In this document: positions 7,877 through 17,149 of the stretch, piece after piece
Layout: each line of letters starts with the position of its first letter
Numbering within the stretch: position 1 is the first letter of the stretch
Source: Streptomyces sp. NBC_01262
GTDB taxonomy: Bacteria; Actinomycetota; Actinomycetes; Streptomycetales; Streptomycetaceae
NCBI RefSeq assembly: GCF_036226365.1
Contig: NZ_CP108462.1
Span: 6,153,501-6,217,500, forward strand
Length of the DNA: 64,000 nucleotides
Direction: 5' to 3'
Notes under the pieces: generated by a model
Told to the model about the DNA's origin: nothing
Database searches by the model: none
Seen by the model: only the letters and a program-made list of their open reading frames with translations
Made by a program: the position numbers and the translations under genes

Positions 7877-8347
7877 ATGACCTTCCAGATCCACGCCCTC
7901 CCGGCCGAAGCACTGGACCGCGCCCGGCGCACCGTCGACCCCACGCGTCTCGTCGCCGGGGGCGGCGAGGCGGTCAGGTGCTGCCTGCGGGACGCCGAGC
8001 CCAGCGACGAGCTGCTGCTCTTCAACTACGAGCCGCCGATCCCGGGGACCGGCAGCCCCTACCGCGAGACCGGAGCCGTCTACGCGCACGCCGAGCCCTG
8101 CGCGGGCCCGCCGGACCCCGGGGCCTACCCGCCGGACTGGCGGGGCCGTCCGCAGGTGCTGCGGGCGTACGACGAGCGGGGGTGGATCCACGAGGCGACG
8201 CGGGTGCACGACGGGCAGGACCCGGAGGGGGCGATCGCGGCGGTGCTGGCCGAGAAGGGCGTCGTGGAGGTCCACAGCCGCAACGTCGCCTACGGCTGCT
8301 TCATGTTCGCGGCGACGCCCGCCGACGGCCGGCCGGACAGCCCCTGA
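7877..8347 (+). CDS. DUF1203 domain-containing protein
   Basis: A 156-residue protein matching DUF1203 in its typical motifs: an N-terminal IHALP segment, LLLFNYEPPI and the C-terminal VHSRNVAYGCFMF. It has no signal peptide and is probably cytoplasmic. Function is unknown for the family. The ATG lies 60 bp after the surface operon, with no clear ribosome binding site (GACGCTGGCGGT precedes it), so expression may be low or the transcript leaderless. It ends at a strong bidirectional terminator shared with the convergent peptide transporter. Confidence 0.85.
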   Translation: MTFQIHALPAEALDRARRTVDPTRLVAGGGEAVRCCLRDAEPSDELLLFNYEPPIPGTGSPYRETGAVYAHAEPCAGPPDPGAYPPDWRGRPQVLRAYDERGWIHEATRVHDGQDPEGAIAAVLAEKGVVEVHSRNVAYGCFMFAATPADGRPDSP

Positions 8348-8353
8348 AAGCCC

Positions 8354-8386
8354 AGGGGCCCCGGAGCAGCGTGCTCCGGGGCCCCT
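8354..8386. terminator. Bidirectional terminator between DUF1203 and POT genes
   Basis: A perfect 15-bp stem (AGGGGCCCCGGAGCA and its complement) with a 3-nt GCG loop, in the gap between two convergent genes. Confidence 0.88.
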
Positions 8387-8407
8387 CAGGCGCGTACAGG
8401 CTGACCG

Positions 8408-9916
8408 TCAGTGGACGTCGCCCATCAGCTTGATCACGTTCCGGCGGTACATCACGAAGGCCACGCCCGCCAGCAGGGCCACCGCGCCCTGGATCGCGAA
8501 GGCGGTCTCGGACAGGAACGCGTCGCCGACGACCAGCTGGATGATGGCGGCGACGCAGTCGCCCGCGGTGACGGCGAGGAAGAACAGGCCCATCATCTGG
8601 CTGCCGTACTTGGCGGGGGCCAGCTTGGTGGTGACCGACAGGCCGACGGGGGACAGGCACAGCTCGGCGACGGTCTGGATGAGGTAGACCATGGTCAGCC
8701 ACATCGGGGAGACCTTGGTGCCGCCGGAGGCCGCGCCCTGGGCGACCATCATGACCACGAAGGAGGCGCCGATGCCGATGAGGCCGTAGGCGAACTTGCT
8801 GGTCGTGGTGGGGTTGCGGCGGCCGAGCTTGATCCAGACGGCGGCGAAGACCGGCGCCAGGGCCATCACGAAGAGCGGGTTCAGCGACTGGAACCAGCTC
8901 TCGGGGAAGTTGAAGCCGAAGAGCCGGGACGAGGTGTGGTCCGCGGCGAAGACGGTCAGCGTCGAGCCGGACTGGTCGTAGATCATCCAGAACAGGGCGG
9001 CGACGACGAAGAACCAGATGAAGCCGGTGACCTTGGACTTCTCGTCCGCGCTCAGGTCCTGGTCGCGGCGGATGCGCGCGAAGTAGTACGTCGGCAGCGC
9101 CAGGCCGATCAGCGACAGCGGCCACAGCACCCAGTTGACGGTGAAGTGCCCGGTGAAGGTGACGACACCGTAGAAGGCCACGGCGGCCACCAGCCACAGC
9201 AGCGCCTTCTTCAGCAGCACCGCCCGCTCGGCGGCGGCGAGCGGCGTCGGGACGACACTGCTGACCGGGGCCAGGTGCTTGGTGCCGTAGAGGAACTGGG
9301 CCAGGCCCAGGGCCATGCCGACGCCGGCCATGGCGAAGCCGAGGTGCCAGTTGACCTCCTGGCCGACGGTGCCGATGGCGAGCGGGGCGAGGAAGGCACC
9401 GAGGTTGATGCCCATGTAGAAGATGGTGAAGCCGCCGTCCCGGCGCGGGTCGTTGCGGTCCGGGTAGAGCTGGCCGACCATCGTGGAGATGTTGGACTTC
9501 AGCAGGCCGGAGCCGACCGCGATGAGGACCAGGCCCACGAAGAAGGAGGCCCTGACCGGCACGGCCAGCATGAAGTGGCCGGTCATGATGATCGCGCCGC
9601 CGATGGCCACGGCGCGGCGCGGGCCCCACAGGCGGTCGGCGAGCCAGCCGCCGGGCATGGCAAGCAGGTACACCGTGGCGGTGTAGACGCTGTAGACGGC
9701 ACCGGCCGCGGCGGCCTTCATGCCGAGTCCGCCGTCTGCGACCGAAGCCGTCAGATAGAGGACGAGAAGGGCCTTCATGCCGTAGTAGCTGAATCGCTCC
9801 CACGTCTCGGTCATGAAGAGAGTGGCCAAACCGCGGGGGTGGCCGAGGAAGGTGGGGCCGCCGTTCGCAGGGGTGTCCTGCGCAGTGGCGGCGTCCTTCG
9901 TCAGGCTGGACGCCAT
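8408..9916 (-). CDS. POT/PTR2-family proton-coupled peptide transporter
   Basis: A 502-residue integral membrane protein of the proton-dependent oligopeptide transporter family. The ExxERFxYYG motif is seen as ETWERFSYYG near residue 40 in the first helix, and a PTR2-type signature as FYMGINLGAF. About 12-14 hydrophobic segments are evident. It would import di- and tripeptides with protons. The ATG at 9916 follows an AAGGAA ribosome binding site and gives the family's usual N-terminus; the longer reading frame to 10081 adds a basic, unlikely extension. It is probably monocistronic, bounded by the terminator at 8354. Confidence 0.93.
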   Translation of the reverse strand: MASSLTKDAATAQDTPANGGPTFLGHPRGLATLFMTETWERFSYYGMKALLVLYLTASVADGGLGMKAAAAGAVYSVYTATVYLLAMPGGWLADRLWGPRRAVAIGGAIIMTGHFMLAVPVRASFFVGLVLIAVGSGLLKSNISTMVGQLYPDRNDPRRDGGFTIFYMGINLGAFLAPLAIGTVGQEVNWHLGFAMAGVGMALGLAQFLYGTKHLAPVSSVVPTPLAAAERAVLLKKALLWLVAAVAFYGVVTFTGHFTVNWVLWPLSLIGLALPTYYFARIRRDQDLSADEKSKVTGFIWFFVVAALFWMIYDQSGSTLTVFAADHTSSRLFGFNFPESWFQSLNPLFVMALAPVFAAVWIKLGRRNPTTTSKFAYGLIGIGASFVVMMVAQGAASGGTKVSPMWLTMVYLIQTVAELCLSPVGLSVTTKLAPAKYGSQMMGLFFLAVTAGDCVAAIIQLVVGDAFLSETAFAIQGAVALLAGVAFVMYRRNVIKLMGDVH

Positions 9917-10188
9917 GGTCGTTCCTTGCTGGTTCGGGACGCGCTGGGGATGGGGGGACGCGCGCCTTGTCGTGCCGGTGGTCCTCGGTGCGTTTGTCCG
10001 CGCCGAAGTCACAGCGGTGCTGCCACGGGCTTTAAGCGCTTTATGGCAGGAGAGGGTGTGGTATAGCCCGACTTGAGACATGCCTCACAGGGCCTCGCGG
10101 ACCCCTCGTACGACCGTGTCGCAGGTCACCGGACTATTCCGTTCCGGCGTCAGCGCCACGCGCTTCCCGCGCGGACTACCATCAGCCC

Positions 10189-10869
<681 letters not shown>

Positions 10870-10876
10870 CGTCACG

Positions 10877-10918
10877 CCGGGCACGGGCGCCCGCACCCGT
10901 GCCCGCGCCCGTGCCCGG
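10877..10918 (+). promoter_or_regulatory. Intergenic hairpin between response regulator and kinase
   Basis: A perfect 14-bp stem (CCGGGCACGGGCGC and its complement) with a 14-nt loop. It lies between the two genes of a two-component operon, where it could lower kinase expression relative to the regulator or act as a partial terminator. Confidence 0.55.
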
Positions 10919-10950
10919 ATGATCCGTGTCGTCCCCGCCCGGAGGGCAAA

Positions 10951-12189
10951 TTGCGCCGCCGTCTCATCACGTCCACGCTCGCCGTGGTGCTCGTCGTCAT
11001 CGCCGTCTTCGGGGTCTCGCTCGTCATCGTCGAGACCCGGACGATCGAGAACAGCGCCTCGGAGATGGTGGACTCCGAGGCGGTACGCCTCCTCAGCATC
11101 GTCGAGAACCGGCTGAACGACGGCGAGAAGGTCAACAAGCAGGCGCTGTCGCAGCAGATCGCCCCCGACCGTTACGCGCTCGTGGAGATCCACGGCGAGG
11201 AGCCGATCGAGATCGGCACCCGCCCGACCGGCAAGGTGATCGCCTCCACGCAGAAGGGCGACGGCGAGACCGTCACCGTCGAGGAGTCGCGCCGCAGGGT
11301 CAGCGACGAGATCGGCCGCACGCTCCTGGTCATCCTGGCCGTCGCCCTGCTCGCGGTGCTGGCCGCCGTGGCCCTGGCCGTACGCCAGGCCCGCCGGCTC
11401 GGCAGCCCCCTCACCGACCTCGCCGAGACCGCCGAACGCCTCGGCTCGGGCGACCCGCGCCCGCGCCACCGGCGCTACGGGGTGCCGGAGCTGGACCGGA
11501 TCGCCGATGTCCTGGACTCCAGTGCCGAGCGGATCGCCCGGATGCTCACCGCCGAGCGGCGGCTCGCGGCCGACGCCTCGCACCAGCTGCGTACGCCGCT
11601 CACCGCGCTCAGCATGCGGCTGGAGGAGATCGTCGCCACCGCCGACGACCAGGAGACGGTCAAGGAGGAGGCGACGATCGCGCTGGGGCAGGTCGAGCGC
11701 CTGACCGATGTCGTACAGCGGCTGCTGACCAACGCCCGCGACCCGCGCACCGGCTCGGCGGTCGACTTCGACGTGGACGACGTGATCAAGCAGCAGGTCG
11801 AGGAATGGCGGCCCGCCTACCGCAACGAGGGCCGCAACATCATCACCGCCGGTACGCGCGGCCTGCGGGCCGTCGGCACCCCCGGCGCGGTCGCCCAGGT
11901 GCTGGCCACGCTGATGGAGAACGGGCTCATGCACGGCGCCGGCACGGTGTGCCTGTCAACGCGCGTCACCGGCAACCAGGCGGTCGTCGAGGTGACCGAC
12001 GAGGGCCATGGCGTGCCGCCCGAGCTGGGCTCCCGCGTCTTCGAGCGCACGGTCAGCGGCCGCAACTCCACCGGCATCGGACTGGCCGTCGCCCGCGACC
12101 TGGCCGAGGCCGACGGCGGGCGGCTCGAACTGCTCCAGCAGCGGCCGCCGGTCTTCGCCCTGTTCCTGGCGCGGGAGGGCGAGGAATGA
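10951..12189 (+). CDS. HAMP-type sensor histidine kinase
   Basis: A 412-residue kinase with two transmembrane helices (about 7-28 and 124-144) around an extracytoplasmic sensor loop. A HAMP-like linker follows, then the H box ADASHQLRTPL with His211, an N box (LMENGLMHG), a G1 box (DEGHGV) and a G2 box (GIGLAVARDLAEADGG). The start is a TTG at 10951 with a good GGAGGG site 4-9 bp upstream; a later start would cut into the first helix. It acts with the response regulator at 10189. The stop codon lies 7 bp from the end of the convergent GtrA gene. Confidence 0.92.
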   Translation: MRRRLITSTLAVVLVVIAVFGVSLVIVETRTIENSASEMVDSEAVRLLSIVENRLNDGEKVNKQALSQQIAPDRYALVEIHGEEPIEIGTRPTGKVIASTQKGDGETVTVEESRRRVSDEIGRTLLVILAVALLAVLAAVALAVRQARRLGSPLTDLAETAERLGSGDPRPRHRRYGVPELDRIADVLDSSAERIARMLTAERRLAADASHQLRTPLTALSMRLEEIVATADDQETVKEEATIALGQVERLTDVVQRLLTNARDPRTGSAVDFDVDDVIKQQVEEWRPAYRNEGRNIITAGTRGLRAVGTPGAVAQVLATLMENGLMHGAGTVCLSTRVTGNQAVVEVTDEGHGVPPELGSRVFERTVSGRNSTGIGLAVARDLAEADGGRLELLQQRPPVFALFLAREGEE

Positions 12190-12206
12190 GCGGCGCTCAG
12201 CGCCGC
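12190..12206. terminator. Short hairpin between convergent kinase and GtrA genes
   Basis: A 7-bp GCGGCGC stem with a TCA loop. The loop is the reverse complement of the GtrA stop codon. It is a candidate bidirectional terminator in a 7-bp gap; there is no T-run. Confidence 0.4.
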
Positions 12207-12712
12207 ACACTCTGCGGGGCCCCGGCCTCCGCCTCGGCCTCGGTGAGGAACGATTCTGCTTGCTCCAGCGCCTCACGGGCGGGCAGCGCCTTGAAGACCC
12301 AGGTCCGGTAGGACCAGAAGCGGAAGAGCGTGGCGACGCCGATTCCGATGAACTTGAACACATTGCTCTGCAGCGGGCTGTCCCAGTCGAACCCGTACGT
12401 CGCCACGTAGAGCACGCCGTTCTCGATCACCAGCCCGATCGCGCTGAAGAAGAGAAAAAGCGCGAGTTCCTTGGTGCGCCCGCCCTTGTCGCGGTCCCGG
12501 TAGGTGAAATAGCGGAAACCGACGTAATTGAAGGCGATGGCGACGACCGTCGCGAGGACACTCGCCCGGACGACCTGCAGGCCGGTGCCGTGCCGGAGCA
12601 GGTTGAAGGCCACGATATTGACGAGGACGCCGGCCGCGCCGACCGCGCCGAACTTGGCGACCTCTCGGAATATCCGGGTCAGTCCGCCCTGCAGTCCTGT
12701 CGATCGATCCAT
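12197..12712 (-). CDS. GtrA-family membrane protein
   Basis: A 171-residue protein with four predicted transmembrane helices and the family motifs FGAVGAAGVLVN in helix 1, FNYVGFRYFTY between helices 2 and 3, and FRFWSYRTWVF in helix 4. GtrA-like proteins assist transfer or flipping of lipid-linked sugars in cell-surface polysaccharide synthesis. The ATG at 12712 follows a weak upstream purine stretch. Nearby envelope genes (UDP-glucose dehydrogenase, LCP proteins, glycosyltransferases) support a role in wall glycan assembly. The substrate is unknown. Confidence 0.9.
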   Translation of the reverse strand: MDRSTGLQGGLTRIFREVAKFGAVGAAGVLVNIVAFNLLRHGTGLQVVRASVLATVVAIAFNYVGFRYFTYRDRDKGGRTKELALFLFFSAIGLVIENGVLYVATYGFDWDSPLQSNVFKFIGIGVATLFRFWSYRTWVFKALPAREALEQAESFLTEAEAEAGAPQSVRR

Positions 12713-12862
12713 GGTGATCGTTCGGCCCCATCAGTCGTAGGTCGTCGCATCGGTCAGCCCATCGGCGGCACATCAGTGGCCACGTCAGACGACTTCATGC
12801 TAACCGGGGCCCCGGTCACCCGCCGGTCCGTGCCGCAATCGTGGGCCGATATCCTGGTGACT

Positions 12863-14002
12863 GTGACATTCCCGGTAGTCGGCATGATCGGCGGCGGCCA
12901 GCTCGCCCGTATGACCCACGAGGCTGGTATCCCGCTCGGCATCAGGTTCAAGCTCCTCAGCGACACCCCGATCGACTCGGCGGCCCTGGTGGCCGGTGAG
13001 GTCGTCGTCGGCGACTACCGCGACCTGGAGACGCTCCGCGCCTTCGCGGCCGGCTGCGACGTCATCACCTTCGACCACGAGCACGTCCCCACCGAGCACC
13101 TGCGGGCCCTGGAGGCCGACGGCATCGCCGTGCGCCCCGGGCCCGACGCCCTGGTGCACGCCCAGGACAAGGGCGTCATGCGCGCGCGGCTCGACGCGAT
13201 CGGGGTCCCGTGCCCCCGGCACCGGATCGTGACGGACCCGGCCGACGTGACGCGCTTCGCGCAGGAGGGGGACGGCTTCCCCGTCATCCTCAAGACCGTG
13301 CGCGGCGGCTACGACGGCAAGGGCGTGTGGGTCGTACGCGCCGAGGCGGACGCCGCCGCGCCCTTCCGGGCGGGCGTCCCCGTCCTGGCCGAGGAGAAGG
13401 TGGACTTCGTACGGGAGCTGGCGGCGAATGTCGTACGGTCCCCGCACGGGCAGGCCGTCGCGTACCCCGTGGTGGAGTCGGTGCAGGTGAACGGCGTGTG
13501 CGACACGGTGATCGCGCCCGCGCCGGACCTGGCCGAGGGCGTCTCGATGAAGGCCCAGCAGCTCGCGCTGACCATCGCCAAGGAACTCGGCGTCGTCGGC
13601 CACCTCGCGGTCGAGCTCTTCGAGACCCGGGACGGCCGGATCCTGGTCAACGAGCTCGCCATGCGGCCCCACAACAGCGGCCACTGGACCCAGGACGGCG
13701 CCGTCACCTCCCAGTTCGCCAACCACCTGCGCGCCGTGCTCGACCTCCCGCTGGGCGACCCGCGCCCGCGCGCGAAGTGGACCGTCATGGCCAATGTCCT
13801 GGGCGGCGACTTCCCGGACATGTACCAGGCCTTCCTGCACTGCATGGCCCGCGACCCCCAGCTCAAGATCCACATGTACGGCAAGGACGTGAAGCCCGGC
13901 CGCAAGGTCGGCCACGTCAACACCTACGGCGACGACCTCGGTGAGGTGCGTGAGCGTGCCCGGCACGCCGCCGACTACCTGCGAGGGACGATCACCGAAT
14001 GA
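12863..14002 (+). CDS. purK: 5-(carboxyamino)imidazole ribonucleotide synthase
   Basis: A 379-residue ATP-grasp enzyme. It makes N5-CAIR from AIR, bicarbonate and ATP in purine synthesis. The N-terminus VGMIGGGQLARMTHEAG is diagnostic, as are KTVRGGYDGKGVWVV and the ATP-grasp active-site segment ELAMRPHNSGHWTQDGAVTS. The GTG at 12863 was chosen; an in-frame GTG two codons upstream (12857) is equally possible. The stop overlaps the ATG of purE by four bases, so the two are translationally coupled. Upstream is the divergent GtrA gene. Confidence 0.96.
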   Translation: MTFPVVGMIGGGQLARMTHEAGIPLGIRFKLLSDTPIDSAALVAGEVVVGDYRDLETLRAFAAGCDVITFDHEHVPTEHLRALEADGIAVRPGPDALVHAQDKGVMRARLDAIGVPCPRHRIVTDPADVTRFAQEGDGFPVILKTVRGGYDGKGVWVVRAEADAAAPFRAGVPVLAEEKVDFVRELAANVVRSPHGQAVAYPVVESVQVNGVCDTVIAPAPDLAEGVSMKAQQLALTIAKELGVVGHLAVELFETRDGRILVNELAMRPHNSGHWTQDGAVTSQFANHLRAVLDLPLGDPRPRAKWTVMANVLGGDFPDMYQAFLHCMARDPQLKIHMYGKDVKPGRKVGHVNTYGDDLGEVRERARHAADYLRGTITE

Positions 14003-14535
14003 GCACCCCTTCCGGCACGCCCCTGGTCGGCATCGTGATGGGCTCCGACTCCGACTGGCCCGTCATGGAGGCCGCCGCCCAGGCCCTCGACGAGTTCGAG
14101 GTGCCCTACGAGGTCGACGTCGTCTCCGCCCACCGCATGCCGCGCGAGATGATCGCGTACGGGGAGAACGCCGCCGAGCGCGGCCTCAAGGCGGTCATCG
14201 CGGGCGCGGGCGGCGCCGCCCACCTGCCCGGCATGCTCGCCTCCGTGACCCCGCTGCCGGTCATCGGCGTCCCCGTGCCCCTGAAGTACCTCGACGGCAT
14301 GGACTCGCTGCTCTCCATCGTCCAGATGCCGGCCGGCGTCCCGGTCGCCACGGTGTCCGTGGCCGGCGCGCGCAACGCGGGTCTGCTGGCGGTCCGGATC
14401 CTCGCCGCGCACGACGCCGAACTCCTCACGCGCATGCGGGCCTTCCAGAACGAGCTGAACGAGCAGGCCACCGAGAAAGGCAAGCGCCTGCGTGCCAAGG
14501 TGGAAGGCGGCAACGGCTTCGGCTTCGGAAAGTAG
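13999..14535 (+). CDS. purE: N5-CAIR mutase
   Basis: A 178-residue class I PurE. It converts N5-CAIR to CAIR, the step after PurK. The motif GIVMGSDSDWPVME lies near the N-terminus, SAHRMPREM around residue 48, and a GAGGAAHLPGMLAS loop binds the substrate. Start at 13999 by ATGA overlap with purK. The C-terminal tail is slightly extended (GNGFGFGK). Confidence 0.96.
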   Translation: MSTPSGTPLVGIVMGSDSDWPVMEAAAQALDEFEVPYEVDVVSAHRMPREMIAYGENAAERGLKAVIAGAGGAAHLPGMLASVTPLPVIGVPVPLKYLDGMDSLLSIVQMPAGVPVATVSVAGARNAGLLAVRILAAHDAELLTRMRAFQNELNEQATEKGKRLRAKVEGGNGFGFGK

Positions 14536-14541
14536 GCACCC

Positions 14542-15675
14542 GTGACTGTGGTGGACCACCTGCCCCTCGCCCGCGAGATCCTCGCCGCCCACCCCGTGGT
14601 GGACGGTCACAACGACCTCCCCTGGGCCCTGCGCGAGCAGGTCCGCTACGACCTCGCCGCCCGCGACATCGCCACCGACCAGTCCGCCCACCTGCACACC
14701 GACATCCCCCGCCTGCGCGCGGGCGGCGTCGGCGCGCAGTTCTGGTCCGTGTACGTGCGCACCGACCACACCGGCGGCGACGCCGTCACCGCTGTCCTGG
14801 AGCAGATCGACTGCGTCCTGCGGCTCGTCGAGCGCCACCCCGCCGATCTGCGGCTCGCCCTCACCGCCGACGACATGGAGACGGCCCGCTCACAGGGCCG
14901 TATCGCCTCCCTCATGGGCGCCGAGGGCGGCCACAGCATCGACAACTCCCTGGCCGTCCTGCGCATGCTGTACGCCCTCGGCGTCCGCTACATGACGCTC
15001 ACCCACAACGACAACACCGACTGGGCCGACTCCGCCACCGACGAGCCCCGCCACGGCGGCCTCACCGCCTTCGGTGAGGACGTCGTGCGCGAGATGAACC
15101 GCCTCGGCATGCTCGTCGACCTCTCGCATGTCTCGCCCGACACCATGCGCGACGCCCTGCGGGTGACCCGGGCGCCGGTGATCTTCTCCCACTCCTCCGC
15201 CCGTGCCGTCTGCGACCACGTACGGAACATCCCCGACGACGTCCTGGAGCTTCTGCCCGGCAACGGCGGCCTCGCCATGGCCACCTTCGTCCCGAAGTTC
15301 ATCCTCCCCGCCGCCGTCGAGTGGACCCGCCGCGCCGACGACAACATGACCGCCCACGGCTTCCACCACCTCGACACCACCCCCGAGGCCATGAAGGTCC
15401 ACGCCGCCTTCGAGGCCGCGAACCCCCGCCCCACCGCCACCGTCTCCACCGTCGCCGACCACCTTGACCACATGCGCTCCGTCGCCGGCGTCGACCACAT
15501 CGGCATCGGCGGCGACTTCGACGGCACGGCCTTCCTCCCGGAAGGCCTCGGCGACGTCTCCGGCTACCCCAACCTGATCGCCGAACTCCTGCGCCGCCGC
15601 TGGTCCACGGCGGACCTGGCGAAGCTCACCTGGGGCAACGCAGTGCGCGTCCTGCGGGACGCGGACAGGGCCTAG
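14542..15675 (+). CDS. Membrane dipeptidase (peptidase M19 family)
   Basis: A 377-residue M19/renal-dipeptidase-type enzyme. The first metal motif HxD is in VVDGHNDLPW, the bridging Glu in GAEGGHSI, and later ligands in LVDLSHVS and FSHSSARAV. The late HIGIGGDFDG segment is also typical. It hydrolyses dipeptides, possibly including D-amino-acid or cell-wall peptides. No signal peptide is present, so it is probably cytoplasmic despite the family name. GTG at 14542, six bases after purE, makes it part of the purK-purE transcript. It is convergent with the UDP-glucose dehydrogenase gene, which ends 13 bp away. Confidence 0.93.
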   Translation: MTVVDHLPLAREILAAHPVVDGHNDLPWALREQVRYDLAARDIATDQSAHLHTDIPRLRAGGVGAQFWSVYVRTDHTGGDAVTAVLEQIDCVLRLVERHPADLRLALTADDMETARSQGRIASLMGAEGGHSIDNSLAVLRMLYALGVRYMTLTHNDNTDWADSATDEPRHGGLTAFGEDVVREMNRLGMLVDLSHVSPDTMRDALRVTRAPVIFSHSSARAVCDHVRNIPDDVLELLPGNGGLAMATFVPKFILPAAVEWTRRADDNMTAHGFHHLDTTPEAMKVHAAFEAANPRPTATVSTVADHLDHMRSVAGVDHIGIGGDFDGTAFLPEGLGDVSGYPNLIAELLRRRWSTADLAKLTWGNAVRVLRDADRA

Positions 15676-15688
15676 GGCGGGTCCGGGG

Positions 15689-17032
15689 CTACGCGTTGGG
15701 GCGGCCCATCGCCCGGTACGTCCAGCCCGCCTTGCGCCACAGCGCGGCGTCCAGTGCGTTGCGGCCGTCGATGACGTGCTTCCTGCGCGCGACCTCGCCC
15801 AGCTCGGCCGGGTCCAGCTCGCGGAACTCGCGCCACTCGGTCAGGTGCAGGACGAGGTCCGCGCCGCGCACCGCGTCCAGGGCGGTGGGGGCGTAGCCGA
15901 GCGTCGGGAAGATCTTGCGGGCGTTGTCCATGCCCTTGGGGTCGAAGACGGTGACCTGGCCGCCCTGCAGGTGGATCTGGCCGGCGACGTTGAGCGCGGG
16001 GGAGTCCCGGACGTCGTCGGAGTCCGGCTTGAAGGCCGCGCCGAGAACCGCGATGCGCACGCCGAGAAAGCCGCCGCCGCCGCAGGCCTCGCGGGCCAGC
16101 TCGACCATGTGACCGCGCCTGCGCATGTTGATCGAGTCGACCTCGCGCAGGAAGGTCAGCGCCTGGTCGGCGCCCAGCTCGCCCGCGCGGGCCATGAAGG
16201 CGCGGATGTCCTTGGGCAGGCAGCCGCCGCCGAAGCCGATCCCGGCGCGCAGGAACTTGTGGCCGATCCGCTCGTCGTGGCCGATGGCCTCCGCCAGCTT
16301 GGCCACGTCGCCGCCCGCCGCCTCGCTGACCTCGGCCATGGCGTTGATGAAGGAGATCTTGGTGGCTAGGAAGGCGTTGGCGGCGGTCTTCACCAGCTCC
16401 GCCGTCGGGTAGTCCGCCACGACGAAAGGCGTGCCTTCTGCGAGGGGCACCGCGTAAACCTCGCGCAGCAGCTTCTCCGCCCGCTCCGACCGCACCCCGA
16501 CCACGATCCGGTCCGGGTGCAGCGTGTCCTGCACCGCGAACCCCTCGCGCAGGAACTCCGGGTTCCACGCCAGCTCCGCCGTCTCCCCGGCCGGCGCCAG
16601 TTCGGCGAGCCGGGCGGCGAGGCGCTCCGCGCTGCCGACCGGGACGGTGGACTTGCCGACGACCAGCGCGGGCCGCGTCAGATGCGGGGCGAGCGACTCG
16701 AAGGCACGGTCCACGTAGCTCATGTCGCACGCGTACTCGCCGTGCTTCTGCGGGGTGTTGAGGCACATGAAATGCACATCGCCGAACTCGGCCACCTCCT
16801 CCCACGAGCTCGTGAACCGCAGCCGCCCGGTGGACCCCTCGATGCCCGCGACATGCTTGGCCAGCAGCTCGTCGAGGCCCGGCTCGTACATCGGGGCCCG
16901 GCCCGTCGACAGCAGGTCGATCTTCTCCTGGACGATGTCCAGCCCCAGCACCTCGAAGCCCATCTCGGCCATCGCGGCGGCGTGTGTGGCCCCGAGATAT
17001 CCGGTGCCGATCACGGTGAGCTTGAGTGCCAT
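15689..17032 (-). CDS. UDP-glucose/GDP-mannose dehydrogenase family protein
   Basis: A 447-residue nucleotide-sugar 6-dehydrogenase, probably making UDP-glucuronate from UDP-glucose with two NAD. The N-terminal Rossmann motif is VIGTGYLGATHAAAMAEMG. The catalytic cysteine is Cys271 in GFGGGCLPKDI. The C-terminal UDP-binding domain (GAAFKPDSDDVRDSP) is also seen. The ATG at 17032 follows GGGAGGGACC on the minus strand. The product would feed acidic wall polysaccharide synthesis, in line with the nearby LCP and glycosyltransferase genes. UDP-glucose as substrate is assumed from family majority. Confidence 0.93.
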   Translation of the reverse strand: MALKLTVIGTGYLGATHAAAMAEMGFEVLGLDIVQEKIDLLSTGRAPMYEPGLDELLAKHVAGIEGSTGRLRFTSSWEEVAEFGDVHFMCLNTPQKHGEYACDMSYVDRAFESLAPHLTRPALVVGKSTVPVGSAERLAARLAELAPAGETAELAWNPEFLREGFAVQDTLHPDRIVVGVRSERAEKLLREVYAVPLAEGTPFVVADYPTAELVKTAANAFLATKISFINAMAEVSEAAGGDVAKLAEAIGHDERIGHKFLRAGIGFGGGCLPKDIRAFMARAGELGADQALTFLREVDSINMRRRGHMVELAREACGGGGFLGVRIAVLGAAFKPDSDDVRDSPALNVAGQIHLQGGQVTVFDPKGMDNARKIFPTLGYAPTALDAVRGADLVLHLTEWREFRELDPAELGEVARRKHVIDGRNALDAALWRKAGWTYRAMGRPNA

Positions 17033-17149
17033 GCGGAGGGTCCCTCCCAGGTGGTGGCCGTCCGGCGGCCGTACAGCGAGTGCGCAGAGAGCATATCCGC
17101 GGCCCCCGGGCAGTGCCCCCGCGGCTTGCGTGTACCTACACTCGGCCCT

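Noticed and set aside
6236..8275. A 679-residue minus-strand frame across the LAETG gene and DUF1203 gene
   Set aside because: Composition is typical of an antisense shadow in GC-rich DNA; it spans two well-supported plus-strand genes.
10034..10041. AAGCGCTT palindrome upstream of the peptide transporter as an operator
   Set aside because: Only 8 bp are symmetric; the outer TGCCA/TGGCA pair is off-centre, so support is too weak to list as a feature.
8411..10066. A 551-residue plus-strand frame opposite the peptide transporter
   Set aside because: Shadow frame of the POT gene; rich in His/Gly/Asp/Gln with no recognisable family.
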